Assembly: GCA_903813345.2 (NCBI GenBank)
Contig: CAIIXF020000006.1
Location: 35,070,436-35,134,435 of the forward strand
DNA: 64,000 bases
Reading direction: 5' to 3'
Source: Owenia fusiformis
Taxonomy: Eukaryota; Annelida; Polychaeta; Sabellida; Oweniidae
In this document: positions 12,011 to 23,900 of the stretch, one piece after another
Numbering within the stretch: the stretch's first letter is position 1
How the letters are laid out: the number at the start of each line of letters is the position of its first letter
Position numbers and translations under genes: made by a program
Notes under the pieces: generated by a model
Databases searched by the model: none
What the model saw: the letters and a program-made list of their open reading frames with translations, nothing else
What the model was told of the DNA's origin: nothing

Positions 12011-12839
12011 AACTGTTGAATACAAGGTAGTTATTGCTACCTAGGCCTAAAATTACTTTACATAAAAGTTTGTATTTACTGTAATAAAATCTTCCTAACA
12101 TCATTCTCCTTCATAATCAGGGATAAAATGTGGGTGTCACCGATTTTGTTTTTTACTTAAACCTAGAAAACATTTTGGTCCCCCATGTTTGGGTATTGGC
12201 GAGTAGGGGATCTAGAGGATGGAATATCTCAAGTGATCAGTTTTTATTTTTGCACTCATGTTTTTTGAAAATATAAAAAAATAGTGGTCACTGAGTTTTT
12301 TTTATAAACTCGAAGGGAGGGTATTTTTGGCCATTTTAGCATGATTTTGCATTTCAGTTCAATTTATTGAGTGATTTAGATTTATTAAACTTGCTATTAT
12401 ATAACCAATTTAATCTAGATTTAAGAATCCTCATTTATTGAATTGTTCATTATAATCATTATGAATTTAACATCATCATTTTTTGAAAGAACATTGGGCA
12501 ACATTTGAGAAGAAATGCAGCAGGCATTTTAACCTGAAGCAATGACATGCGTCTAACCATCCATAGAATGTTTTTCTCAGAGACAACATATTTTTGAGAG
12601 TAGCGGTCAGTGTTTGGCATCCTTAGCACATATTACACAAGTGCTGGAGACATTTTGTTACGTAAATGTATTGTCTGTTCTTTGTAAATTCTTTATATAC
12701 TTCACATTATTCACTGTTGTCGGATTTATGTATGTATTTACATATGATTGAACAATATATTTTAGATTATATTTTAGATTATAAAATATTGAACAATACA
12801 GGCCTGCTAGGTAAAAATGATTTAACAATTTCTAGAGGT

Positions 12840-13085
12840 ATAGGAATGAGTAAATAATTCACTTAGGAGGAAGGAATGATTGAATAATCTATGTAAAAGG
12901 TAGGAATGATGATTGAATAATCCACATGAGAGGAAGGAATGATTGAATAATTCATTTGAAAGGTAGGAGTGAGTAAATAATTCACGTAAGAGGAAGGAAT
13001 GATTGAATAATCCATGTGAAAGAAAAGAAATGAATGAATAATTCTTGTGAGAGGAAGGGATTATGGAATACGTCTTGGAAGTGGA
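12840..13085. repeat. Minisatellite, roughly 33-bp unit
   Basis: About seven copies of a unit like GGAATGATTGAATAATCCAT, with interleaved GTGAGAGGAAG or GAAAGGTAG. The minus-strand open frame through it, repeating LFNHSFL and LFTHSY, is only the translated repeat. Confidence 0.8.
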
Positions 13086-13684
13086 AGGAATGTGGATATC
13101 ATCCCGAAGTATAAAACCAATATACAATCCGGACCTGGGATGTCCTTTGATAATTCATAAATGTGCACAGAGACTACAAGATAAATTACAAGAGACGAAA
13201 CACAATAAAAGTTCATAAAATACTTGGAGATGTGCACGAGGATGTATACGCTATGGCAAAACCTGAATATCATTTTTATCAATGTGTTTGTCTACCCCTG
13301 AGAAAGAACATATTTCGCAAATAATTTATTTAATATTTGCGAAACTATTATTAAATAAAGGCTCCATGCCAAACAATTTTTTATCATTATCATTTAAAAG
13401 TTATTTTAGAGATTTTCAGCTTTTTATTTCCCAAATTCAAATGTCCCGCCAATTTTTTTCAATCATCAAATATTTCATATATAGTGCGAAATGCGTTATA
13501 TTTTGAGTACCATTGCTAAGAATGAACACTTGCCAGCAATTTATATGTTGAGTATGATTGAAAACAGTACATGTAGTATAGGAAATTGTTGTTGATTGTG
13601 AGTTATTCTTGGCAAACCCATTTCCAGATGCCATCCATGCTAACTAAATCTCGTATGCTCTGTTCGATTTCAAAAGGTTAAGCT

Positions 13685-14590
13685 ATAGGTGTAGCCAGGG
13701 CGAGGCATGAGGCAGAGGAGGCAACACCTCACCAAAGTTTACAAAAATTAAATCTCGTTTATGACCCTGAACATGGGAGAATATATTTCAGAACAAATAA
13801 TTTAATATTAAAGGAGGAGGGAAATTAGCGCAACAGATTTTAGACAGTCATATGTTTGATTTTGGCCATTTCCTTGGGATTTAAACAGGTGCATATGTTA
13901 GGCCAATGCATTACCTCCAGGAAAATCACTTCTAGAGATGATGAAATAATTTCATCCCTGCTTTTTAAATTTTTCTTGCATCAATATGTTGCCTTTTGAC
14001 ACACAGTTAATCCCTTAAAAGGAATAAATGATTCCTTTTAGATAAAGTGGAAAATAATATTTCCCATGTTATTTTCCCATAGGGAAAAATCACTGCTTTC
14101 AGCTAAGTTTGGTCACTCATAATGGGTATCTTTAAAACCCCTGAAGGAATCACTTATTCCTTTAAAGTGGTTAACTATGTGTCAAAACACAACGTATTGA
14201 TGCAAGAAAAATTAAAAAAGCAGGGATGGAAGGGGTCGAAAATTAGGAAAACATTTCAGAAAAACATGCGGGCGGGTTGTTTCCATCTACCCTGTCTCAA
14301 AGTCAAAATCAATTTATCATCTCTAGAAGTGATTTTCCTGGAGGCAATGCATTGGCTTAACATATGTAATTGTTTAAATCCTCAGAAAATGGCCCAAATC
14401 CAACATATGACTGTCCAAAATCTGTTGCGCTAATTTCCCTCCTCCTTTGCCAAAGTATTATTAAGCAAAATAAATTATATTTGTGAAAAGGGATGGTGAT
14501 TTGCAAATGGATACAGTTACCAAGTAGATAAGCACATGCTAAATTGTTTTTCTGTCAAATATCAAAATTATTAAAAAAATTAATCAATCA
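13685..14590. repeat. Duplicated segment, copy B (interrupted)
   Basis: Second copy of the 11728-12010 segment. The homology stops at TTTAATATTA, where the element 13812-14446 begins, and resumes beyond it up to TGTCAAATATCAAAATTATT. Confidence 0.6.
13812..14446. mobile_element. Palindromic AGGA-ended element, 635 bp
   Basis: The ends are AGGAGGAGGGAAATTAGCGC and its inverse, followed inside by GACAGTCATATG and CATATGACTGTC; most of the element folds back. The left flank is TTAA. It shares interior text (GGCCAATGCATTACCTCCAG, CATCAATATGTTGC) with 19950-20605, so the two are copies of one family. The open frame at 14122-14433 lies inside one arm and is not considered a gene. Confidence 0.85.
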
Positions 14591-15059
14591 ATATCATATA
14601 AAGTAACGTATCCTTGAACTTTTGCATACATTTTGTAAAAGAATATTGTTCTTCTTGGCAAATTTTTGGCAGCACTCTAAATCATTTGTAATACTGAAAA
14701 CAGTTAAAGGAAAAAACCCAATTTTCATAATATCACTTGTCTTTATATATTTATTTAAAAATAAGATCTTTAATCTGTACATGTTGAATATTTGTATACA
14801 ATTCAGATCTTTTTTAATGTTTATATGTACATGCCTACAGTGTAATCTCTAAGTGATGCATACTCAAACAAGGCAGTACCATGCAAAATGTCACAACCTG
14901 CCATTTTTTGATGCCATACAGCAACCGACGAATGCTACTGATCATCAATTTGTTTAAACTACATATACACTATGTATACTGGTGTTTATAACATTTCCAC
15001 TAAATGTCATATAGCTAAATCGTCACTCAGATTCATATATTATTAGTTTTATACACAGG

Positions 15060-15245
15060 CCAATAGCCAGGATTTGCCAAGGGGGGGGGGTCATTTTTGA
15101 AAAATTCCAGGGGTTCACTTGTGACAATTTTGGTCCAAAAATGGCCAAAATCACTTAAAAAGTGCTCAGAATGGTGAAAAACTGCATGATTTTGAAAGAT
15201 TCTTTTGCAAGGGGGGTTCGAACCCCCCCCCCCTGGCTACGGGCC
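15060..15245. repeat. Small inverted-ended repeat with G/C runs
   Basis: GGCCAATAGCCAGG with a G run at the left is mirrored by a C run and CCTGGCTACGGGCC at the right. A diverged relative is present at 28498-28710. This is a non-coding MITE- or SINE-like fragment. Confidence 0.55.
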
Positions 15246-15344
15246 CGATACATACATAAATATCTCACTTAACACAATTATTTTATGTTTCTGAGACATA
15301 ATTCCATGTGCAAATACAGCAATTTTAATAAGATCATTATGGTA

Positions 15345-15475
15345 AAAATCATCTGTCATACTTTGTTAAGATTCTCTGTCAGAATATTTCAATATGGTAA
15401 AGATTCTCTGTCATAAGAATTTGTAAATATTCTCTGTCACAATATTTCAATATGGTAAAGATTCGCTCTCTTACA
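15345..15475. repeat. Short tandem repeat
   Basis: Four imperfect copies of TAAAGATTCTCTGTCA(T/C)A with AATATTTCAATATGG between them. Confidence 0.6.
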
Positions 15476-15705
15476 ATTTCACATTACTTTTGCTCTCATC
15501 ATTTTGTTTCATGGGTTATTTCTAAAAGTCCAATAGTTCTGATTTTATTGCAGGACAATGATTTGATTTTTAAGAAAAAGTGGATGTCTCATTTTTCAAT
15601 CCCAATGGATTTGGACATTTATGTTTGCCAAATCTTCAATAACATTTCAAACCAATGAACCAATGAAAAAGGGGCAAGTTAAAAGGTATAATGTTATCTG
15701 CTTAA

Positions 15706-16306
15706 AGGAATATTCCTTGCCAGACCCTTTCTCTCTTGATACGGTAGCTATAATCATATATATAGTTTCCATATTTAGCAAAACATGGGAAAATGTTTAA
15801 TATGGTCTATATTGATCATTTAAAAATCTAGTGCTTATTTCCAGTGAGCTGCCATCTTTTAAGATTTCTTGCAGGAAGTGATGTCATCAACTCTCAACTT
15901 CTATAACCTTGCCCATAACAGTATAGGAAAGTAGCACAAAATCACTTCTAGACAAGTGATCATTACTTCCTGTGCAAAAATATTTTCAGGGCTTGTCAAC
16001 TTAGAATAAAACAAGAGATTTTCAGAAGGATTAAATAAGATACAAAGTTGAAAAAGAATATTTAGCTGGTTTTGTAATTCTTAATAGCTCCTCACCTAAT
16101 GCTATATGCAAAGTTGAGAGTCGATGACATCACTTCCTGTGTGAAATTTTAAAAGATGGCAGCTTACTGGAATTGAGCATCACATTTCTAAGTGATCAAA
16201 TTTGACCATATCAAAACATTTTTGCGTGTTTTGCTAAACATGGCAAGCATATATATGGTTATAGCTACCATATGAGGAGAGAGATGGTTTGGCAAGGAAT
16301 ATTCCT
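15706..16306. mobile_element. Palindromic AGGA-ended element with TTAA flanks
   Basis: The TIR starts AGGAATATTCCTTGCCA and is inverted at the right end. TTAA is present on both sides (15702-15705 and 16307-16310), a clean target duplication. Inner arms also pair (ATGGTTATAGCTACCATA with GGTAGCTATAATCATATA). Confidence 0.8.
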
Positions 16307-16547
16307 TTAAAACAAGAACTTTTTTCAGTGTCTTACAATCATCCTGTGTATCTCAATGTTTGTCATGTTATTAAAGTTAAATAAATTAAATATTCTATAA
16401 ATAATCTGTAAAGGAATGTTCTTCTTTTATATATGATTGCATATTTTTCATACATATAATACATACAGTACTACTACCATTATAAGAACCATAAGTGTAT
16501 ACACTGTATATAAAATTGGAAAATAGTTCACTTAGTCTAGCATAATA

Positions 16548-17172
16548 CAGGGTGGGCCAAAAAAAACACCACTTTTTTTTCAAGACACTACAACTTTTTT
16601 ATTTTCCAACCTACATACCTCAAATTTTGCAGTTATATAGTGCCAAGGGTTCTTAGCAATAATTTAATGTAACAAGTCATTCAACTTGGAATATATTTGA
16701 TCTAAAAGGGGAGTTCAACTGGTCCGGCACCCTAATTGATGATATATTTTAGATTTAGTCGCCTTGCTGATATTTCAGTATCAATGAAATGTTAGCTAAG
16801 TTTTTTCCAACCTGTCTAAATTCCCAGCTTTAGTTGAGTAATTTTCTAGATTGGGTGCCTTCATACAATCTCCTGGAACCTTCCCATACCCTATACTCAC
16901 TGGGGTTTGCAACAGGGCTATTAGCTTGGCAATCATCAGGCCGTATCAGTTCAGGAATATTTTGCAAAATTATGCTTATTTCTCATGAAAACCACATGTT
17001 TAAGTGAGACGCTGGTGACATATTTTATTCAAGTAAAACTGTATAATTTATGATCCATGGCTAGATAACAACCTCAAGTTTCATTTGGTATGCAAATTAT
17101 GATTTAATATCAAAAATTGAAAAAGTTATAGCATTTTGAAAAAAAAGTGGCATTTTTTTTTGGCCCACCCTG
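16548..17172. mobile_element. MITE with CAGGGTGGGCCAAAA TIRs, copy 1
   Basis: 625 bp bounded by CAGGGTGGGCCAAAAAAAAC and its inverse, with TA on both sides. The interior is closely related to 49399-50018 in opposite orientation (shared GATCCATGGCTAGATAACAA and TGTTTAAGTGAGACGCTGGT). It is non-coding and the TA target suggests Tc1/mariner-type mobilisation. Confidence 0.85.
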
Positions 17173-17267
17173 TATATACCATATATGGTAATATGTATAG
17201 ATCAGACCTTTTTATCCAAATATGTAATAATATCTTCATATCCACAACCTTTAAGTTTTATAATCTA

Positions 17268-17680
17268 TAGTTTTTACTCCCAAAAAGGTGTCTCTCCTAT
17301 AAGGCCTTAGTGGGTATTATAAGGCCTGTTTCCACTAGGTCCCCCAGCTTGTTATCCAAGAGATCATCACATAATCTTGAAACAATACACTTATGACATC
17401 AACGTGCTTTATAAGAGCTGCTTACATAGTCTGCTCACAATGAGATCAGACAATATTCAAAATTATTACACAATTCTATTTCCATCTGAGCTAGTCTTTA
17501 AGTCCGTGTATATACGCATCTCGGATTCACAAAGGTCCCATTATATCCATGTAAAATCCAAAATCACCACATAATCTTCATAGCTAATGATCAGTCATTA
17601 TAGTTTTACTCCCAAAAAGGTGTCTCCCCTATAAGGCCTTAGTGAGTATTAAAAGGCCTGTTTCCACCAAGGCCCATCTC
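17268..17680. repeat. Direct duplication about 330 bp apart
   Basis: ACTCCCAAAAAGGTGTCTC followed by CTATAAGGCCTTAGTG occurs at about 17277 and again at about 17609, with about 80 bp of similarity each. The segment between has no recognised feature. Confidence 0.6.
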
Positions 17681-17820
17681 CATGTTGGCTTGTAACTAAT
17701 TGTCAACAACAAACCAACAACTAATTGTCACTAAAATTACAAGCTTCTTTACCATAAACATCAACATCTATATATCCATCATTTAGGGCCAATTATAAAG
17801 TGCGACTGCTTCTCAGTGTA

Positions 17821-17997
17821 TCATGATTCAAACTCAGTTACTAATAAATCCATACGTGATTTATCTTTATGCTTGAATGCTTCCGCAATAGCTCTAGCGC
17901 AATCCTTGTGCTCAAGTCCTACTAATCTTCGCCCATTCACCTCCAAGATCACATGACCCATTTTCAAGCCTCCTGATTCGCTGGCTGATCCTCCGGG
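17821..17997 (-). CDS. WHRN: Whirlin exon 16 (end of PDZ3 and stop)
   Basis: Residues 1155-1212 (PGGSASESGGLKMGHVILEV ... LLVTEFES) then TGA. The acceptor ATGTTTCAG precedes 17997. It is separated from exon 15 by a 6.7-kb intron. Confidence 0.95.
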   Translation of the reverse strand, partial: PGGSASESGGLKMGHVILEVNGRRLVGLEHKDCARAIAEAFKHKDKSRMDLLVTEFES

Positions 17998-20900
17998 CTG
18001 AAACATGTTCCATGTAAATGTTATAAATCATTGCATAATTGCATAATGTACATGAATGACATTTGTATATTTCAGATTTTTTAGTTTTTTGTGCAATAAG
18101 CCTGTGCCGTCTTGTAATTTGAAGAATTTCAGCCATGTTAATCTTATTGAAAATAACATGGCAGAGAAGCATCCAAATAAGAGGCCACACACTTTATAAG
18201 CCAAACTAGAAGCAATCCAAGATATACAAATGTCATTCAAGTACAATATTTTTCCATATATTATTGCAAAATGATATTTTTATTTTTTAGCTTTTACTGA
18301 CGCAGTTAAACAGTGAAATGGACTCTAATAGGACATCTCTCATTTATATTAAATAAGATATGGTTTAATGAAAAAAGAGATCTATAAAATTAATATTATT
18401 TCAACTTGCAATTCATCAAGTGAAAAGTTAAAAAGCTGGATATTTTGCATTTCATCTTTCTCAAATCCTACAGTCACAATAGCCGAGTATAGATTCATAA
18501 ATTAATCCATATACTCAAGGGGCGAGGAGGAAAATTCTCAATAAATGGTGTATAGTTGGTTTGGCAGCATTTTCAGTTAGGGGAGAGTCTTGGATGAAAC
18601 TTCCACCTAGGTGATAGCTTCACAGAGTGGTAGGAAGTTCTTTTTTTTGAGGAGTTAGCCCCCCACCCCCCCAAAAAAAACCACCCTGGGAAAAAAATTG
18701 TTCACACTAAATAACCTTAGATATTTTGATGTTTGTAAGTGACATACATAGATATTATATATATGAATCACTTGCAGTATAATTGATGCTGATAACTCCT
18801 AAAAATTTTGAAAATTAGTACAAAGTATGTACCCCAGGGGGCAAATTCGTGACTCATTTTCTTACTATTTTAATTCTAACTTTTCAATTAGACACTGTAA
18901 GAGGCTGGAAAAATTCATGTGAAGTGCCCAATAGCAGGGTTAGTAACCCTGAAAGATGCAAAGCCATGGAAAAGGTAGGAGCTGAGAAAAAAATTGTTGA
19001 TTTTTCGAAAAATTTGACATTTCTGACAGCTGGATTTTGTGTATGACTATAGCTGACCCTTATAATTTCTAGATTCATCCCTCTATGATGATATTTATGG
19101 TTTTATAGTGTGAAACTAAGATGTAAAACATAATTTAGATGGATTTTAAGGAAGTTAAAGGTTTTAAACAAGTCCAAAATTTGAAAAATTGTAAATATAA
19201 GGTTTCAAATTTACGAATTCCAGGTACATGTATAGCCATGGCTGACCCCTATAGTTTCTAGATCCATCCCTCTGTGATGATATTTATGGTTTTGCCATGT
19301 GGAACTAAGATGTAAAACATAATTTAGATGGGTTTTAAGGAAGTTAAAGGTTTTAAACAAGTCCAAAATTTGAAAAATTGTAAATATAAGGTTTCAAATT
19401 TACGAATTCCAGGTATAGCCATGGCTGACCCCTATAGGTTCTAGATCCATCCCTCTATGATGATTTTTATGGTTTTGCCATGTGGAACTAAGATGTAAAA
19501 CATAATTTAGATGGGTTTTAAGGAAGTTAAAGGTTTTAAACAAGTCCAAAATTTGAAAAATTGTAAATATAAGGTTTCAAATTTACGAATTCCAGGTATA
19601 GCCATGGCCGGCCCCTATAGTTTCTAAATCCATCCCTCTTTGGTGATATTTATGGTTTTGTAGTATGGAACTAAAGATGTAGAACATAATTTAGATGGGT
19701 TTTAAGGAAGTTAAAGATTTTAAACACAGTCCAAAATTTGAAAAATTGTAAATATAAGGTTTCAAATTTACGAATGTTAGGTACAGCCATGGATGACCCT
19801 TATGGCTTTTTCATCCATACCTCTATGATGAAACATATATTTTTAGAGTGTGAAACTAAGAAGTAAAACATACCGAAGATGAATTTTAAGGAAGTTTAAG
19901 AATTTTAACAAGTGCAATGTTTGAAAAATTGAGAAATATCAGGTCTCAAAGGAGCACGGAAAGTATTGCAACATATTTCAGACAGTCATATGTTAGATTT
20001 GTCTGTTTCCTGAGGATTTAAGCAGGTGCATATGATAGGCCATTGCATTACCTACAGGAAAAGAACTCTTAGAGATGATAAAATAGTTTGGACTTTGAGA
20101 CAGTGAAGGTGCAAACAATCCACCCACATGTTTTTTTCGGAAATGTTGTCCTGATTTTCAAGCCCTTTCACCCCTGCTTTTTTCAATTTTTGTTGCATCA
20201 ATATGTTGCGTTTTGAGACATAGTTAACCCATAAAAAGGAATGATAAATTTCTTTTAGATAAAGCAGAAAACAATATTTTCCTGTTATTTTCCCATAGGG
20301 AAAACTCAGGTGCTCCATTACTTTCAGCTTAATTTTGGTCACCCATATTTGATATCTTTTAAACCCCTGATGGAATGCATTATTTCTTTAAAGGGGTTAA
20401 CTGTGCATCAAAACACAACATATTGATGCATGTGGGTGGGTTGTTTGCACCCTGTCTCAAATAGAAATTATTTTATCATCTCTATGAGTGCTTTTCCTGG
20501 AGGAAATGCATTGGCCTAACATATGCACCTCCTCAAATCCTCAGAAAATAGCAAAAATCCAACATGTGACTGTCCTAAATCTGTTGCGATACTTTCAGTC
20601 CTCCTTTAAGATTTCAGGTTGTCTTGGATGTCTCTCTTTTTGAATGTATGACTTTTTAGCTTAGAAATTAGATGTTGAAAATCTTGTGGTCAGGTTTGAT
20701 CCATGTTACAAGTATTGTTAAAAGAAAAATCATTAGAGTTGAGGACCTTACCCTAGAGTTCCTAAGGGGATGAGAGGTTAATGAATCCCCCCCCATCCCT
20801 AAAGTGTAACTGCTCTTATGGATATCGTATACAGTGTAGTAACTGATTGATTATATGGATTATAACTAATTAATTATTATTTGATGATATTTATTATGTG

Positions 20901-23900
20901 ATATAGCATTTTTACTTTTTCACATCAACATGTTCGATGTAATGTTCTACATTGTCAAAATACATAAAGACATGGTTAATATATATATCTATATCTATAT
21001 CTATATTTTGTTATGCCCATACTGTAATTAAGCAATGATCATCTCCTAATACAAAATATTATTATAAATTATCAAATTATAATCACTACACTCCCAATAA
21101 AACAACTTGTCATCTGAGGCAACAGTAATTATTTGGGAAAATAAGGATTATAAGGATCATACCCCGCTGGGCCTAGAAACTCCCGTTAGTGCAATGTGCA
21201 ATGAGATTAGGAATTCCAGGGTAATAGGGTCTTGTCACACTAAAATCTTCATGTAGATCAAAAAAGTATATATGGTGATATATATGATCAATATGTTTCA
21301 AACAAACAGACATTGTAGAAAATGTTTACATACTGACTTTGCAGATGACATTTTCTAGCAGTTGAAGAATTTTTTACATTTATTGAAATGATAGTCATAA
21401 AATTAGAATATCAGTGTCATTGATGCAAATTACTGCAGTCCCATATGTTCTCCTACTGAATGTAAAAAGAGTGAATAAGTTTAAAATCAGCCTCTTCAAG
21501 AGTGGAATTTAACAGGGGATTTCAGTTATCATTTTCACAGATATTTAAGTTCTCTCCAATAGTTCCACTTAAAACAATCTTGACATTTGGCACATTTTTA
21601 GAATGCTGCTTTATCAAATTTCTTTGTAATCTTTGAAAATTTGTTTTATATGACTTGGCCAAAAGGTATTCATATTTTTAGGTAATGGTGTAATTTCTTC
21701 TTTGGATTAAAGTTCAGTAGGGGAAGCATCCATTCTTTGCATTCTTTCAGAATCCTTTACTGATGGGGACTACTAGGAGTCTAATATGAAATCTATTCTT
21801 TGGGCTCCTTTACTAGATTTGATGGAGTAGTCAAATATAGCTTTTCAAAACTCTCCAAATTTCATCATATAAGTTAATCTTAATTTTCCTTTTGTCATTG
21901 CCATTGCATCGATCACGAAAGTTTTATCAATTTGTGGTATGGTTTCATCGATCTCCATTTCAAACCCCTTTTCAAGTTCTGATTTTACAGATAGGATAGA
22001 TGATCATTGTCAAAGAACTGTTTGTATCCATATAAGATCATGGTTTACTCACACATAGCTAGGCAACATGTGTCCAATTCCAGTCAATTCAATACTTCAT
22101 ATAACTGCATTCCAATTTACTACTCTCATAAACCCAAAGTCAATTTTAGATTCTAGAGAAAGTAATGAAACCAATAAGCTGATCAATTACATTGACTAAA
22201 AATCTATAAATAGCATCATAGGGAATAGCATGCCAAGTGCTTGAATTTATGTGGATTACTCATTTGGTAGACACCTTTATCAAATCTTAAAGTGTTGTTG
22301 ATTTTCAAGTTGTACAAGCAAAGTGTCATGGGTGCTTTTTTTCCTGACATAGTATTAACATTGTGGTAAAAATTATCAAATGCGCCTAGTACAGTAGTTC
22401 TAGTTCATCATCTTGTATAAATGATATATCATCAGTGAAACCTGTATATCCCAACATCTGACTATTGTGAAAACCTACCAATCATCCCAACACCTGACTA
22501 ATCTGAACACCAACCAATCTGAACACTTTTCCCAGTCCAAGTTTTCCTCCCATTGACTCCTATGTTTAAAAAATTGAAATCTGAACACCTTTTACTTCGA
22601 ACAGTGAACACTCATATTTGAAAAATTAACCTGTCTAACTTGAACGCTTTTTACCAAATATCACATATTTCTTACAAATTTCCTCAAATATTGTCAGTTT
22701 AACACTGAATTGTTATGATATCAAAACTTTTGAATTGGATTTTGGAATGCTATGAAGCTTTTTATGTGGTTAGTATAAATATTATTAATATTTTTCATTG
22801 AGAATGCATTCAAATTTCTTCAAAATCCAGAACTTGTATTGTAGATGTAAAAACCTCAAAATTCAAACACTCCTAATTAGAATGCTTTTAGCTGGTCCAA
22901 ATACCAGTAGCATTCAGATTAGAGAGATTTTACTGTAGTTCACGACTTTTCACTCCATCTATATGCAGCAGACTAACTGCTGCAACAGGTATATATTCTA
23001 CACCTAGTCTCTAAGCTATGATATCACAGTTGTTACTATTATGCTCATAACCTTCAATTATCAGGGCTCATTCAAGGCTGTACCTGAATAATGTGAATTT
23101 GAGACCAATTTTGAGATCAATTTTTCAAATTTTGAACTTGTTTAAAACCTTTAACTTCATTAAAACCCATCTAAACTATGTTTTACATCTTAGTTCCACA
23201 CTATAAAACCATAAATATCATCATAGAGGATTGATCTAGAACCTATAGGGGTCAGCCATGGCTATACCTGGAATTCGTAAATTTGAAACCTTATATTTAC
23301 AATTTTTCAAATTTTGGACTTGTTTAAAACCTTTAACTTCCTTAAAACCCATCTAAATTATGTTTTACATCTTAGTTCCACATGGCAAAACCATAAATAT
23401 CATCATAGAGGGATGGATCTAGAACCTATAGGGGTCAGCCATGGCTATACCTGGAATTCGTAAATTTGGAACCTTATATTTACAATTTTTCAAATTTTGG
23501 ACTTGTTTAAAACCTTTAACTTCCTTAAAACCCATCTAAATTATGTTTTACATCTTAGTTCCACATGGCAAAACCATAAATATCATCACAGAGGGATGGA
23601 TCTAGAAACTATAGGGGTCAGCCATGGCTATACCTGGAATTCGTAAATTTGAAACCTTATATTTACAATTTTTCAAATTTTGGACTTGTTTAAAACCTTT
23701 AACTTCCTTAAAACCCATCTAAATTATGTTTTACATCTTAGTTTCACACTATAAACCATAAATATCATCATAGAGGGATGGATCTAGAAATTATAAGGGT
23801 CAGCTATAGTCATACACAAAATCCAGCTGTCAAAAATGTCAAATTTTTCGAAAAATCAAAAAAAAATTTCTCAGCTCCTACCTCTTCCATGGCTTTGCAT

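Noticed and set aside
18849-19078. Open frames on both strands repeated at 23778-23972 as a duplicated gene
   Set aside because: They lie in the matching arms of the large inverted repeat and have no domain-like character; the similarity comes from DNA duplication.
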